Positions 7,216 through 14,502 are shown, numbered from the stretch's first letter. The stretch is 15,139 bases of DNA from an uncultured Bacteroides sp. (GCA_900557355.1 USSR01000086.1:1-15139); one strand, 5' to 3'. The notes: generated by a model from the letters alone, not told the origin. Made by a program: numbers and translations.

Positions 7216-7885
7216 AAAGATCAGGTACTTTACCTTGCCACTCTTTTACAGTCTTGGTTTTGATATACTCTCCCTCACACGTAATATTTGCAGCAATACA
7301 GAGTTTGGTTTGCGGTCGACAGTTACTCAGGATATCTTCTACCATTTTATTATTGCGATAAGGAGTTTCAATAAAAAGTTGGGTTTGCTGTTCAGCATAG
7401 ACCCGTTGTTCCAGAGTCTTTAGTTTTTTAGCACGTTCGCCCGGTTCAATAGGAAGGTAACCATGGAAAGCAAAACTTTGTCCATTAAAGCCTGACCCCA
7501 TCACAGACATGATTATGGAAGAAGGGCCCACCAAAGGAACCACCTTTAAATTCTTTCGCTGTGCAATCGCTACTACATCCGCTCCCGGATCAGCCACAGC
7601 CGGACAACCAGCCTCAGAAATCACTCCCATGGACTGCCCTGCTACCAATGGTTTCAAGTAACCGGAAATATCTTCAGGCGAAGTATGTTTATTCAACGGA
7701 TAAAAAGTTAACGCATCAATATCTATTTCCCGATCCACTTTCTTCAGAAAACGACGCGCAGAGCGCACATCCTCCACTATGAAATGACGAATACCTAAAA
7801 TAATTTCCTTATTATAAGAAGGCAATACCGTTTCAATCGGCGTATCACCTAAAGTAACAGGTAAAAGATAAAGAGCAGTTTCCAC
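7181..7885 (-). CDS. SAM-dependent methyltransferase, RsmI / tetrapyrrole methylase family
   Basis: A 234-residue protein of the tetrapyrrole-methylase fold, related to RsmI, which 2'-O-methylates C1402 of 16S rRNA. Visible motifs are VISEAGCPAVADPGADVV (88-105), the conserved SAM-pocket SEAG/ADPG block, and VPLVGPSSIIMSVMGSGF (116-133). The N-terminal LPVTLGD and FIVEDVRSARRFL correspond to the RsmI LGNLGD and EDTR regions. It is shorter than true RsmI (about 280 residues) and lacks the C-terminal extension, so it is probably the RsmI-like paralogue often seen in Bacteroidetes, with an unknown methyl acceptor. The frame has no ATG before residue 87 and a stop shortly upstream, so the start is GTG at 7885. 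It lies 121 bp downstream of fabI on the same strand. Confidence 0.82.
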   Translation of the reverse strand: METALYLLPVTLGDTPIETVLPSYNKEIILGIRHFIVEDVRSARRFLKKVDREIDIDALTFYPLNKHTSPEDISGYLKPLVAGQSMGVISEAGCPAVADPGADVVAIAQRKNLKVVPLVGPSSIIMSVMGSGFNGQSFAFHGYLPIEPGERAKKLKTLEQRVYAEQQTQLFIETPYRNNKMVEDILSNCRPQTKLCIAANITCEGEYIKTKTVKEWQGKVPDLSKIPCIFLLYK

Positions 7886-7892
7886 GTTGATA

Positions 7893-8001
7893 AATGATTA
7901 ATTATTAGTGATAAATGATAAAAACGAATGATGAGTGATTAACTTCCCTACAACATCATGCTGTATAGTCACTAATCACTCATCACTAACCGTTAATCAT
8001 T
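7893..8001 (-). repeat. Nested inverted repeats between fabI and the methyltransferase
   Basis: The 121-bp gap contains three pairs of inverted arms: AATGATTAA (7893-7901) with TTAATCATT (7993-8001); TTAGTGAT (7905-7912) with ATCACTAA (7982-7989); and a perfect 13-bp pair, TGATGAGTGATTA (7929-7941) with TAATCACTCATCA (7973-7985). The last two share bases and cannot form together. The fabI transcript could fold into a large hairpin here. There is no U-run typical of an intrinsic terminator. It may stabilise the fabI mRNA end or be a REP-like intergenic element. Confidence 0.6.
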
Positions 8002-8006
8002 ATATA

Positions 8007-8864
8007 TTAACCGTATATAATATTCCCATTCTCATCCATATATTCATCCAGCCCTTTTTCATAAGTAGCCATAGCACGCAAACTCATTCCGACGCTGGAG
8101 AAACCACCATCATGGAACAGGTTCTGCATAGTTACCTTACGAGTCAAGTCAGAGAACATTACGATGCAATAGTCAGCACATTCGTCTGCCGATGCATTAC
8201 CCAGTGGGGACATACGGTTGGCAAAGTCGAACAGCTTGTCCATACCTTTCACACCGGAACCGGCAGTTGTCATAGTCGGAGACTGTGAAATGGTATTGAC
8301 GCGTACATTATGTTCACGACCATAGATATAACCAAAACTACGCGCAATAGACTCTAACAATGCTTTTGCATCAGCCATATCGTTGTATCCGTAGAAAGTA
8401 CGTTGTGCAGCCACATAACTCAATGCAAGGATTGAACCATAATCGGCAATTGCATTCAGTTTTTTAGCCGCTTGTATCATCTTATGGAAAGATACGGCAG
8501 AAATATCAAGAGTCTTACCCAGCATATCATAATCCAGGTCATCATATGTGCGTTTCTTACGAACGTTCGGAGACATACCGATAGAGTGAAGTACAAAATC
8601 AATTGGACCGCCCAATACTTCCATGGAGCGTTTGAATACATTTTCCAAATCTTCTACGCTGGTTGCGTCAGCAGGGATAACTTCACATTGCAATTTATCT
8701 GCCAGTGCAGAAACTTCGCCCATGCGAACTGCTACCGGAGTGTTTGACAAGGTGATTATTGCACCCTCTTCTACAGCTTTTTCAGCTACTTTCCAGGCAA
8801 TGGACTGCTCATTCAGAGCACCGAAAATAATGCCTCTTTTTCCTTTCAACAAATTGTAACTCAT
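8007..8864 (-). CDS. fabI: Enoyl-[acyl-carrier-protein] reductase, NADH-type
   Basis: A 285-residue cytoplasmic short-chain dehydrogenase that reduces trans-2-enoyl-ACP in the last step of each fatty-acid elongation cycle. The nucleotide-binding start GIIFGALNEQSIAW (11-24) is the FabI form of the glycine-rich loop. LHSIGMSP (92-99) is the conserved cofactor-side strand. The catalytic segment SYVAAQRTFYGYNDMADAK gives Tyr150, Tyr160 and Lys167, the FabI YX9-10YX6K pattern. VNTISQSPTMTTAGSG (204-219) forms the substrate-binding loop region targeted by triclosan in other FabI enzymes. Length is slightly above the usual 260 residues because of a short C-terminal extension (GLDEYMDENGNIIYG). It is transcribed from a consensus promoter at 8980-9010 with a roughly 110-nt leader. 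The methyltransferase gene lies downstream on the same strand. Confidence 0.96.
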   Translation of the reverse strand: MSYNLLKGKRGIIFGALNEQSIAWKVAEKAVEEGAIITLSNTPVAVRMGEVSALADKLQCEVIPADATSVEDLENVFKRSMEVLGGPIDFVLHSIGMSPNVRKKRTYDDLDYDMLGKTLDISAVSFHKMIQAAKKLNAIADYGSILALSYVAAQRTFYGYNDMADAKALLESIARSFGYIYGREHNVRVNTISQSPTMTTAGSGVKGMDKLFDFANRMSPLGNASADECADYCIVMFSDLTRKVTMQNLFHDGGFSSVGMSLRAMATYEKGLDEYMDENGNIIYG

Positions 8865-8884
8865 ACCTATAATATTAAAGTTTG

Positions 8885-8960
8885 CGAGGTTTCAGCAAGC
8901 AAGTCAACAAGGTATTACTTCTATGTACCTTTCCCCGTCGACTTGTATCTTATCACCTCG
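8885..8960 (-). promoter_or_regulatory. Structured 5' leader of fabI (nested stems)
   Basis: In the fabI leader three nested pairings are seen: CGAGGT (8885-8890) with ACCTCG (8955-8960); CAAGTC (8900-8905) with GACTTG (8940-8945), continued after one mismatch by two more pairs; and AAGGTA (8909-8914) with TACCTT (8926-8931) closing an 11-nt loop. The inner two stack into one long arm with a small C-rich bulge. The structure ends about 20 nt before the start codon on the RNA. No known riboswitch is recognised, and a regulatory role is inferred only. Confidence 0.45.
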
Positions 8961-8979
8961 TTTACTGTTTTTGAGGCCG

Positions 8980-9010
8980 CAAAGATAGTGCAAATTGAAC
9001 GCATAGCAAA
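8980..9010 (-). promoter_or_regulatory. fabI promoter, -33 and -7 boxes
   Basis: On the minus strand, TTTG (9007-9010) and TATCTTTG (8980-8987) are separated by 19 bp, the Bacteroides sigma-ABfr consensus arrangement (TTTG, 19-21 bp, TAnnTTTG). Transcription would start near 8973 and leave a leader of about 110 nt before the ATG at 8864. Confidence 0.75.
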
Positions 9011-9035
9011 ATAAGCTTGCTTATTTTTGCTATGC
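9001..9035. promoter_or_regulatory. 35-bp inverted repeat over the fabI -33 box
   Basis: GCATAGCAAAATAAGC (9001-9016) and GCTTATTTTTGCTATGC (9019-9035) are inverted copies that differ by one extra T, around a 2-bp centre. The left arm contains the -33 TTTG of the fabI promoter. The position fits a repressor or activator site for fatty-acid synthesis. It could also be a hairpin in a transcript from further upstream, but no U-run follows. Confidence 0.6.
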
Positions 9036-9377
9036 TGAAATGCCGCCTATCTTATTTAAAGATATGAACTTTCTGCATAAAAACCCCGAAAGAGTGCAAA
9101 GAAAAGGCCAAAACCACAAAAAATCCACCTAAACCAACAAATTGTGCACATGGTTTCAGCTAAAGCCCGATACATTTGCAAACGGTAATTAAGAGGTTTT
9201 TTCATAATATTTATTTAAGGTTAGAATTAGGTTAACTTATTATTTCTTTCGCAAACCACTCGGGAGAGCCGTTTGCGGGAGGATAATAAAAATGAAAAGT
9301 TGGAAGTTGAAGAAACCTGTTAATCCGCAATGAATAACTTATAAAGAATAACTTATAACTAAAATATAGTATCACAG

Positions 9378-10982
9378 ATGAACACATTTGTCAAAAAACT
9401 ATTGGTGCTAACAGCGCTATCCTTTCCGTTATTACCTGTACAGAATACGGTAAACGCCCAAAACGGAAATTATATAGATGAAAGTATCTATGAGAATTTA
9501 CCTTTCGATATGCCGAAAGTGGAACAACCCGCTTTTCCGGATTATACAGTCAACATTATAGACTTTGGAGCGAAAGGAGATGGTATCGTATTGAATACCA
9601 AGGCCATCAACGATGCTATCAAAGCGGTAAATGCAAAAGGCGGTGGTAAGGTAGTTATCCCCGGAGGTTTATGGCTGACCGGTCCTATCGAACTGTTGAG
9701 CAATGTCAATCTGTATACGGAAATGAATGCTCTGATACTATTTACTGATGATTTTGAAGCCTATCCTATTATTGAAACTTCTTTCGAAGGATTAAATACA
9801 CGTCGTTGTCAATCTCCTATTTCCGCCTGGAATGCAGAAAACATAGCCATTACAGGAAATGGTGTATTCGATGGTTCTGGTGATAGCTGGCGCCCGGTAA
9901 AGAAGGGTAAACTAACTTCCAGTCAATGGAATAGCTTGGTTAATTCGGGTGGAGTAGTCGATGAAGCAGGTAGTATCTGGTACCCTACTGCAGGTGCACT
10001 AAAAGGCGCTATGGCTACCAAGGACTTCAATAATCCCGAAGGCATTGAAACGGATGAAGAATGGAATGAGATTCGTCCATGGTTGCGTCCGGTATTATTG
10101 AATATAGTTAAGAGCAAAAGGGTATTATTGGAAGGTGTTACTTTCAAAAACTCCCCCAGCTGGTGTCTGCATCCACTATCCTGCGAACATATCACAATCC
10201 ATAATGTGAAGGTCTTCAATCCCTGGTATTCCCAGAACGGAGATGCATTGGACTTGGAATCATGCAAGAATGCATTGATTATCAACAATATCTTTGATGC
10301 CGGTGACGATGCTATTTGTATCAAGTCAGGAAAAGACGAAGACGGTCGTAAACGTGGCGAGCCTTGCCAGAACGTGATTGTTAAAAACAATACCGTATTA
10401 CATGGTCATGGCGGTTTCGTCGTAGGAAGTGAAATGTCCGGTGGTGTAAAGAATGTCTATGTAACTGACTGTACATTTCTCGGCACAGACGTAGGTTTGC
10501 GCTTCAAGAGTACTCGTGGACGCGGTGGTGTAGTGGAAGGCATTTACATCCACAATATCAATATGATTGACATTCCTCACGAAGCATTGCTGTTCGATCT
10601 TTTCTATGGTGGTAAAGGTGCGGGCGAAGAATCAGAAGAAGAACTGGAAGGAAGAATGAAATCATCTATTCCAGCTGTAACAGAAGAGACTCCCGCTTTC
10701 CGTGATATTCACATTACGAATGTTACCTGTAAAGGTGCCGGACGTGCCATGTTCTTCAATGGTCTGCCTGAAATGCCTATCCGCAATGTATATGTGAAGG
10801 ACGTTGTAGTTACAGACGCCAAACAAGGTATCGTCATCAGTCAGGCAGAAAACGTATCTATTGAAAATGTAAAGATAGAAACTAAAGGTACACCCTTGCA
10901 GGTACAGAAAGCCAAAGGCCTGAAAGTAAACGGAAAGACATACAATCACTCTGCGGCTAAAGCTCTGAATATAAATTTATAA
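9378..10982 (+). CDS. Secreted GH28 polygalacturonase-type glycoside hydrolase
   Basis: A 534-residue exported enzyme with a signal peptide of about 27 residues (hydrophobic core LLVLTALSFPLLP, ending VNAQ). VNIIDFGAKGDGIVLNTKAI (58-77) is the N-terminal signature of GH28 and other pectin-active right-handed beta-helix enzymes. Catalytic motifs follow in GH28 order: NGD (287-289, the NTD site), GDDA (309-312, the paired aspartates), GHGG (343-346, the HG site) and RFK (375-377, the RxK site). The enzyme should hydrolyse galacturonosyl bonds in homogalacturonan or rhamnogalacturonan by inversion, in the periplasm. A DUF4861 gene and a GH43 gene follow on the same strand, typical of a pectin or rhamnogalacturonan locus. 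Whether it is exo- or endo-acting, or a rhamnogalacturonan hydrolase, cannot be told here. Confidence 0.92.
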   Translation: MNTFVKKLLVLTALSFPLLPVQNTVNAQNGNYIDESIYENLPFDMPKVEQPAFPDYTVNIIDFGAKGDGIVLNTKAINDAIKAVNAKGGGKVVIPGGLWLTGPIELLSNVNLYTEMNALILFTDDFEAYPIIETSFEGLNTRRCQSPISAWNAENIAITGNGVFDGSGDSWRPVKKGKLTSSQWNSLVNSGGVVDEAGSIWYPTAGALKGAMATKDFNNPEGIETDEEWNEIRPWLRPVLLNIVKSKRVLLEGVTFKNSPSWCLHPLSCEHITIHNVKVFNPWYSQNGDALDLESCKNALIINNIFDAGDDAICIKSGKDEDGRKRGEPCQNVIVKNNTVLHGHGGFVVGSEMSGGVKNVYVTDCTFLGTDVGLRFKSTRGRGGVVEGIYIHNINMIDIPHEALLFDLFYGGKGAGEESEEELEGRMKSSIPAVTEETPAFRDIHITNVTCKGAGRAMFFNGLPEMPIRNVYVKDVVVTDAKQGIVISQAENVSIENVKIETKGTPLQVQKAKGLKVNGKTYNHSAAKALNINL

Positions 10983-11184
10983 ATAGACATGCTTTTCAGA
11001 TATAAACTAATTTCGCCAACGGATAAATAGTAATGCAATCACCATTTCCTTGCCTTTGGTATATAGAGGAATTATACAAAACCAATCATTCCCCCAAAGC
11101 CAGCAGTATTTATATCAAAATAAAAAAGGAATTACGCGAGGTTTGCACTAATTTTGTAGCAAATTAGTTATATACTTAAAAACC
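10983..11184 (+). other. 202-bp spacer between the GH28 and DUF4861 genes
   Basis: The spacer is A/T-rich, with no convincing terminator. Short arms CTTTGG (11056-11061) and CCAAAG (11093-11098) could pair weakly. The main feature is the -7 box at its end, listed separately. Confidence 0.4.
11149..11156 (+). promoter_or_regulatory. -7 promoter box before the DUF4861 gene
   Basis: TAATTTTG matches TAnnTTTG exactly and lies 28 bp before the ATG at 11185. No TTTG is present at 19-21 bp upstream, so this would be a weak or activator-dependent promoter for the DUF4861-GH43 pair. Confidence 0.5.
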
Positions 11185-12408
11185 ATGAAGAAGAAAATCT
11201 TTACAGCATTGCTATTATTGTGTACTCTCTCGGTAGCTGCAGAGGCACAAGAGACAAAAAAGAGTTTTACAGTGGAAGTAAGCAACACCTGGAACAAGGC
11301 AAAAGCAGACGAACCGGTAGTAATCAAACTGAGTGAAATCAATCCTCAATTTCGTGTACGCTCGGCTGTTGTCATGAACGGTAATGAAGAAATCCCCTCG
11401 CAACTGGATGACCTGAACGGCGACCGCCGTCCGGATGAACTGGCATTCCTCGTCGCCCTGCCTGCCAAAGGTAAAAAGACGCTGACCATTACCTTGTCTT
11501 CCGCCAAAAGCGACAAGACTTATCCGGCCCGTGTATATGCAGAAATGCTGGTCAGCGACAAAAGAGGGAAACATGTACCTGTGCAGTCGGTAACCATTCC
11601 GGGCACCAGCAACATTTACAACCAGATGCACCACCACGGTCCGGCTTTCGAATCCGAACTGGTGGCATACCGTCTGTATTTCGACCACAAACAGACTGTT
11701 GACATCTATGGTAAATTCAACAAAGGTTTTGAAATCAAAGAATCACAATTCTACCCAACCGACGAACAACTGGCACGCGGCTTTGGTGATGATGTTCTCA
11801 TGGTAGGAGGCAGTTGTGGTGTAGGTGCACTAAAAGGTTGGGACGGCAAAAAAGCTACCCATATCACCCCCGTTGCCACACTCACTGAGCGTATCATCGC
11901 CTATGGTCCGGTGCGCACGATCTCCGAAATCGAAGTAGCCGACTGGCAGTATCAGGGGTCGGAACTGAATATGACGAACCGTTATACCCTTTACGGCGGA
12001 CACCGCGATGTATTTGTAGAAACATTCTTCGAAGAACCATTGAAGGACGAAGTCTTCTGTACAGGTGTGATAGATATCAAAGGCTCCGTATCTTACTCCG
12101 ACCACAAAGGTCTGATAGGTTGCTGGGGAACTGACTGGCCAGTGAATGACACCGTAAAGTATGCCAAAGAAACCGTAGGCCTGGCCACATACATCCCTCA
12201 GAAATATGTAAAAGATGAAGTGAAAGATAAAGTTAATTATCTGTACACCATCGGTGCCAAAGGCAGCAAATATTTCACGCACAACATCACTTTTACTTCC
12301 ATGAAGGAAACCTTTGGATATAAAACACCCGAAGATTGGTTTGCCTACATCCGCGAGTGGAAGGACGAGCTAGAACATCCGGCAGTGGTGAAGGTAATAA
12401 ACAACTAA
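11185..12408 (+). CDS. Secreted DUF4861-family protein
   Basis: A 407-residue exported protein with a signal peptide of about 21 residues (FTALLLLCTLSVAAEA). I recognise it as the DUF4861 family, whose members are mostly found beside pectin-degrading enzymes. Distinctive segments are DDLNGDRRPDELAFLV (near 74-89), reminiscent of a calcium-binding or dockerin-like loop, QMHHHGPAFESELVAYRLYFD (near 148-168) with three histidines, and GCWGTDWPVNDT (near 312-323). The His-rich segment and conserved aspartates would suit an active site or a metal site, but no reaction is established that I can name. It starts after its own -7 box and is followed 16 bp later by a GH43 gene, so both are probably one unit acting in the periplasm on pectin side chains. 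Confidence 0.75.
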   Translation: MKKKIFTALLLLCTLSVAAEAQETKKSFTVEVSNTWNKAKADEPVVIKLSEINPQFRVRSAVVMNGNEEIPSQLDDLNGDRRPDELAFLVALPAKGKKTLTITLSSAKSDKTYPARVYAEMLVSDKRGKHVPVQSVTIPGTSNIYNQMHHHGPAFESELVAYRLYFDHKQTVDIYGKFNKGFEIKESQFYPTDEQLARGFGDDVLMVGGSCGVGALKGWDGKKATHITPVATLTERIIAYGPVRTISEIEVADWQYQGSELNMTNRYTLYGGHRDVFVETFFEEPLKDEVFCTGVIDIKGSVSYSDHKGLIGCWGTDWPVNDTVKYAKETVGLATYIPQKYVKDEVKDKVNYLYTIGAKGSKYFTHNITFTSMKETFGYKTPEDWFAYIREWKDELEHPAVVKVINN

Positions 12409-12424
12409 TAACTAAAAACGTATC

Positions 12425-14104
12425 ATGAAAGCTAGAAAGACCCTAATGAGTCTCTGTCTGTTGCTCGCCTTGCCACTGGCGGCACAGCAAAAGAACTATG
12501 TTTCCGAAGTATGGGTAGCCGACCAAGGAAACGGTAAGTACAAGAACCCGGTACTCTATGCAGACTATTCCGACCCGGATGCCTGCCGTGTAGGAGATGA
12601 TTTCTACATGACATCTTCCAGTTTCAACTGTCTGCCCGGACTTCAGATACTTCACTCCAAAGATTTGGTGAACTGGAGTATCATTGGTGCTGCCGTATCC
12701 TATGCACTGCCACCTATTGAAACTCCCGAACGTCCCGAACACGGTAACCGCGTATGGGCGCCCGCTATCCGTCATCACAACGGGGAGTTTTACATCTTCT
12801 GGGGAGACCCCGATCAAGGTGCTTTCATGGTGAAAGCCAAAGACCCGAAAGGTCCGTGGACCGAGCCTGTGCTGGTAAAGCCGGGAAAAGGTATCATCGA
12901 CACTTGCCCATTCTGGGACGAGGACGGTAAAGTATACATGGTACACGCTTATGCAGGTAGCCGCGCCGAATTGAAAAGCGTGATCACCATCTGCGAACTG
13001 AATGCCGAAGCAACTAAAGCCATTACCCCGTCGCGCATTGTATTCGACGGTCATGAAGCACACCAGACTTGCGAAGGTCCAAAGTTCTACAAACGTAACG
13101 GATATTATTATATCTTCCATCCGGCAGGCGGTGTACCCACAGGCTGGCAGGTAGTACTGCGTTCCAAGAACGTATACGGCCCGTACGAATGGAAAACAGT
13201 GCTGGCACAAGGTGATAGCCCTGTCAACGGTCCTCACCAAGGTGCATGGGTAGATACTCCGACCGGAGAAGACTGGTTCCTGCACTTCCAGGATGTAGGC
13301 GCCTATGGCCGCTTGGTACATCTGCAACCTATGAAGTGGGTAAATGACTGGCCCGTAATCGGCATTGATAAAGACGGTGACGGTTGTGGTGAACCTGTAA
13401 TGACTTACAAGAAACCGAATGTAGGCAAGACATATCCTATCTGTACTCCGCAGGAAAGTGACGAATTTGATGGATACACTTTGTCACCACAGTGGCAATG
13501 GCATGCTAATATCAATGAGAAATGGGCATATTATGCCGGTGATCAGAGTATGATCCGTCTTTATTCTTACCCCGTTGTAAAGGAATACAAGAACCTGTTT
13601 GATGTAGCCAATCTGCTATTACAAAAGGCTCCTGCACCTAATTTCACCGCTACTATGAAGCTGACCTTCAAACCGGTAGAGAAATATAAAGGTGAACGTA
13701 CCGGGCTGGTAGTAATGGGCATGGATTATGCCGGATTGATCCTTGAGAATACGGATAAAGGTCTGGTACTCTCGCAAGTATCCTGCCTGAAGGCTGACAA
13801 GGGTACACCGGAAGAAGTAAACGGTACGGTAGACCTGACTGATAACACAATTTACCTGAAAGTAAAATTCACCAGCGACGGCAAAAAGATTTCCAAGAGC
13901 GAAGGTGGACACGACCTGTTGGTAATGTGCGACTTCAGTTACAGCCTCGACGGTAAGAAATATCAGTCACTTGGCAAACCCTTCCAGGCAAGAGAAGGCA
14001 AATGGATCGGTGTTAAGGTAGGTACATTCTGTACACGTCCGGCAATTACGACCAATGATGGCGGCTGGTCGGATGTAGACTGGTTCCGTATCACAAAGAA
14101 ATAA
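12425..14104 (+). CDS. Secreted GH43 glycoside hydrolase (arabinofuranosidase / beta-xylosidase type)
   Basis: A 559-residue exported enzyme with a signal peptide of about 21 residues (LMSLCLLLALPLAAQ). The five-bladed propeller catalytic domain spans about 38-330. YADYSDPDACRVGDDFYM gives the catalytic base Asp50, GIIDTCPFWDEDG the pKa-tuning Asp159, and TCEGPKFY the acid Glu217, the complete GH43 triad. Residues 340-559 form a beta-sandwich of the GH43 C-terminal type (DEFDGYTLSPQWQWHANI opens it), which often shapes the active site. It probably removes arabinofuranose, xylose or galactose from pectic side chains in the periplasm. It lies 16 bp after the DUF4861 gene and is followed by a strong terminator. 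The exact sugar cannot be read from sequence. Confidence 0.92.
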   Translation: MKARKTLMSLCLLLALPLAAQQKNYVSEVWVADQGNGKYKNPVLYADYSDPDACRVGDDFYMTSSSFNCLPGLQILHSKDLVNWSIIGAAVSYALPPIETPERPEHGNRVWAPAIRHHNGEFYIFWGDPDQGAFMVKAKDPKGPWTEPVLVKPGKGIIDTCPFWDEDGKVYMVHAYAGSRAELKSVITICELNAEATKAITPSRIVFDGHEAHQTCEGPKFYKRNGYYYIFHPAGGVPTGWQVVLRSKNVYGPYEWKTVLAQGDSPVNGPHQGAWVDTPTGEDWFLHFQDVGAYGRLVHLQPMKWVNDWPVIGIDKDGDGCGEPVMTYKKPNVGKTYPICTPQESDEFDGYTLSPQWQWHANINEKWAYYAGDQSMIRLYSYPVVKEYKNLFDVANLLLQKAPAPNFTATMKLTFKPVEKYKGERTGLVVMGMDYAGLILENTDKGLVLSQVSCLKADKGTPEEVNGTVDLTDNTIYLKVKFTSDGKKISKSEGGHDLLVMCDFSYSLDGKKYQSLGKPFQAREGKWIGVKVGTFCTRPAITTNDGGWSDVDWFRITKK

Positions 14105-14130
14105 TAATCGGCTCTTTAGCTAATCAATCT

Positions 14131-14173
14131 ATTCCTCCTTATTGAAACTCTGTTTTCAGTAAGGAGGAATTTT
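14131..14173 (+). terminator. Strong intrinsic terminator after GH43
   Basis: ATTCCTCCTTA (14131-14141) pairs perfectly with TAAGGAGGAAT (14160-14170). The stem continues inward with TTGAAA/TTTTCA including one G-U pair. TTTT follows. It closes the pectin gene group 26 bp after the GH43 stop codon. Confidence 0.9.
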
Positions 14174-14268
14174 CATTTCCACTCTGTTTTACATTCACCG
14201 CAATCTATACCACAATACTTATACAGCTAATTATCAGAGACTTGCATTTACATTCTATTTACCACATA

Positions 14269-14379
14269 ATGTAACGGCTTTTACCGCAGGATGTAACGGC
14301 TTTTACTCCGGGATGTAACGACCTTTACCCCGGGATGTAACGACCTTTACCTCAATATGTAAATGGAGTTACCGTGTGG
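14269..14379 (+). repeat. Tandem array of a 22-bp repeat (4 copies plus a degenerate fifth)
   Basis: Four adjacent 22-bp units start at 14269, 14291, 14313 and 14335, each beginning ATGTAACG(G/A)C(T/C)TTTAC. A diverged fifth unit (14357-14379) begins ATGTAAATGGAGTTACC. Each unit has the internal dyad GTAA-N6-TTAC. Units sit directly head to tail without spacers, so this is not a CRISPR array. Spacing is close to two helical turns, as in iterons or multi-site operators. Confidence 0.85.
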
Positions 14380-14472
14380 GGTTAACAAAGTTATACTGTA
14401 AGGTAACCTAAGTTCCCCTGCAGGGTTACCGTCTTTTGATCTGTATCAACAGGTTGTTTGAACGAAATGTCG

Positions 14473-14480
14473 TATCTTTG
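14473..14480 (+). promoter_or_regulatory. -7 promoter box for the HAD phosphatase gene
   Basis: TATCTTTG fits TAnnTTTG exactly, 22 bp before the ATG at 14503. No TTTG is found at 19-21 bp upstream. The repeat array and inverted repeat lie directly upstream. Confidence 0.6.
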
Positions 14481-14502
14481 TGTTCATTAAAGAAAAAGAA
14501 GT

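Larger units (their letters stand above)
8865..9377. other. 513-bp divergent intergenic region between fabI and the GH28 gene
   Basis: The left part holds the fabI leader, promoter and 35-bp palindrome. Outer arms AAGATAG (8982-8988) and CTATCTT (9047-9053) flank the palindrome. The middle (9054-9165) is A-rich with nothing recognisable. TACATTTG at 9171-9178 fits the -7 consensus for the GH28 gene, without a clear -33 box. A hairpin CGCAAAC/GTTTGCG (9250-9256 / 9271-9277) follows. Next comes GGGAGGA (9277-9283) before a 13-codon frame (9292-9333), then a 12-bp direct repeat GAATAACTTATA (9332-9343, 9346-9357). No tRNA or larger coding frame is seen. Confidence 0.6.
14105..14502. other. 398-bp intergenic region before the HAD gene
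   Basis: After the GH43 terminator the region contains two copies of TTTACATTC (14188-14196, 14247-14255), the 22-bp tandem repeat array (14269-14379), an inverted repeat GGTAACC/GGTTACC (14402-14408 / 14424-14430) enclosing the palindrome CCCTGCAGGG (14416-14425), and the -7 box of the HAD gene. No coding frame of note is seen. Confidence 0.7.

Noticed and set aside
9001..9035. Reading the 35-bp inverted repeat as an intrinsic terminator
   Set aside because: The stem is A/T-rich in its core, no U-run follows on either strand, no gene ends nearby, and the fabI -33 box lies inside it.
10987..11028. A 13-codon frame after the GH28 gene
   Set aside because: It has no ribosome site, no conservation that can be judged, and a length expected by chance.
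12443..13327. A 294-codon open frame antisense to GH43
   Set aside because: It lies wholly inside a GH43 gene with a complete catalytic triad, has no recognisable domain, and is explained by codon bias on the coding strand.
14269..14379. A CRISPR array
   Set aside because: The 22-bp units are directly adjacent with no spacers, and no cas genes are nearby.
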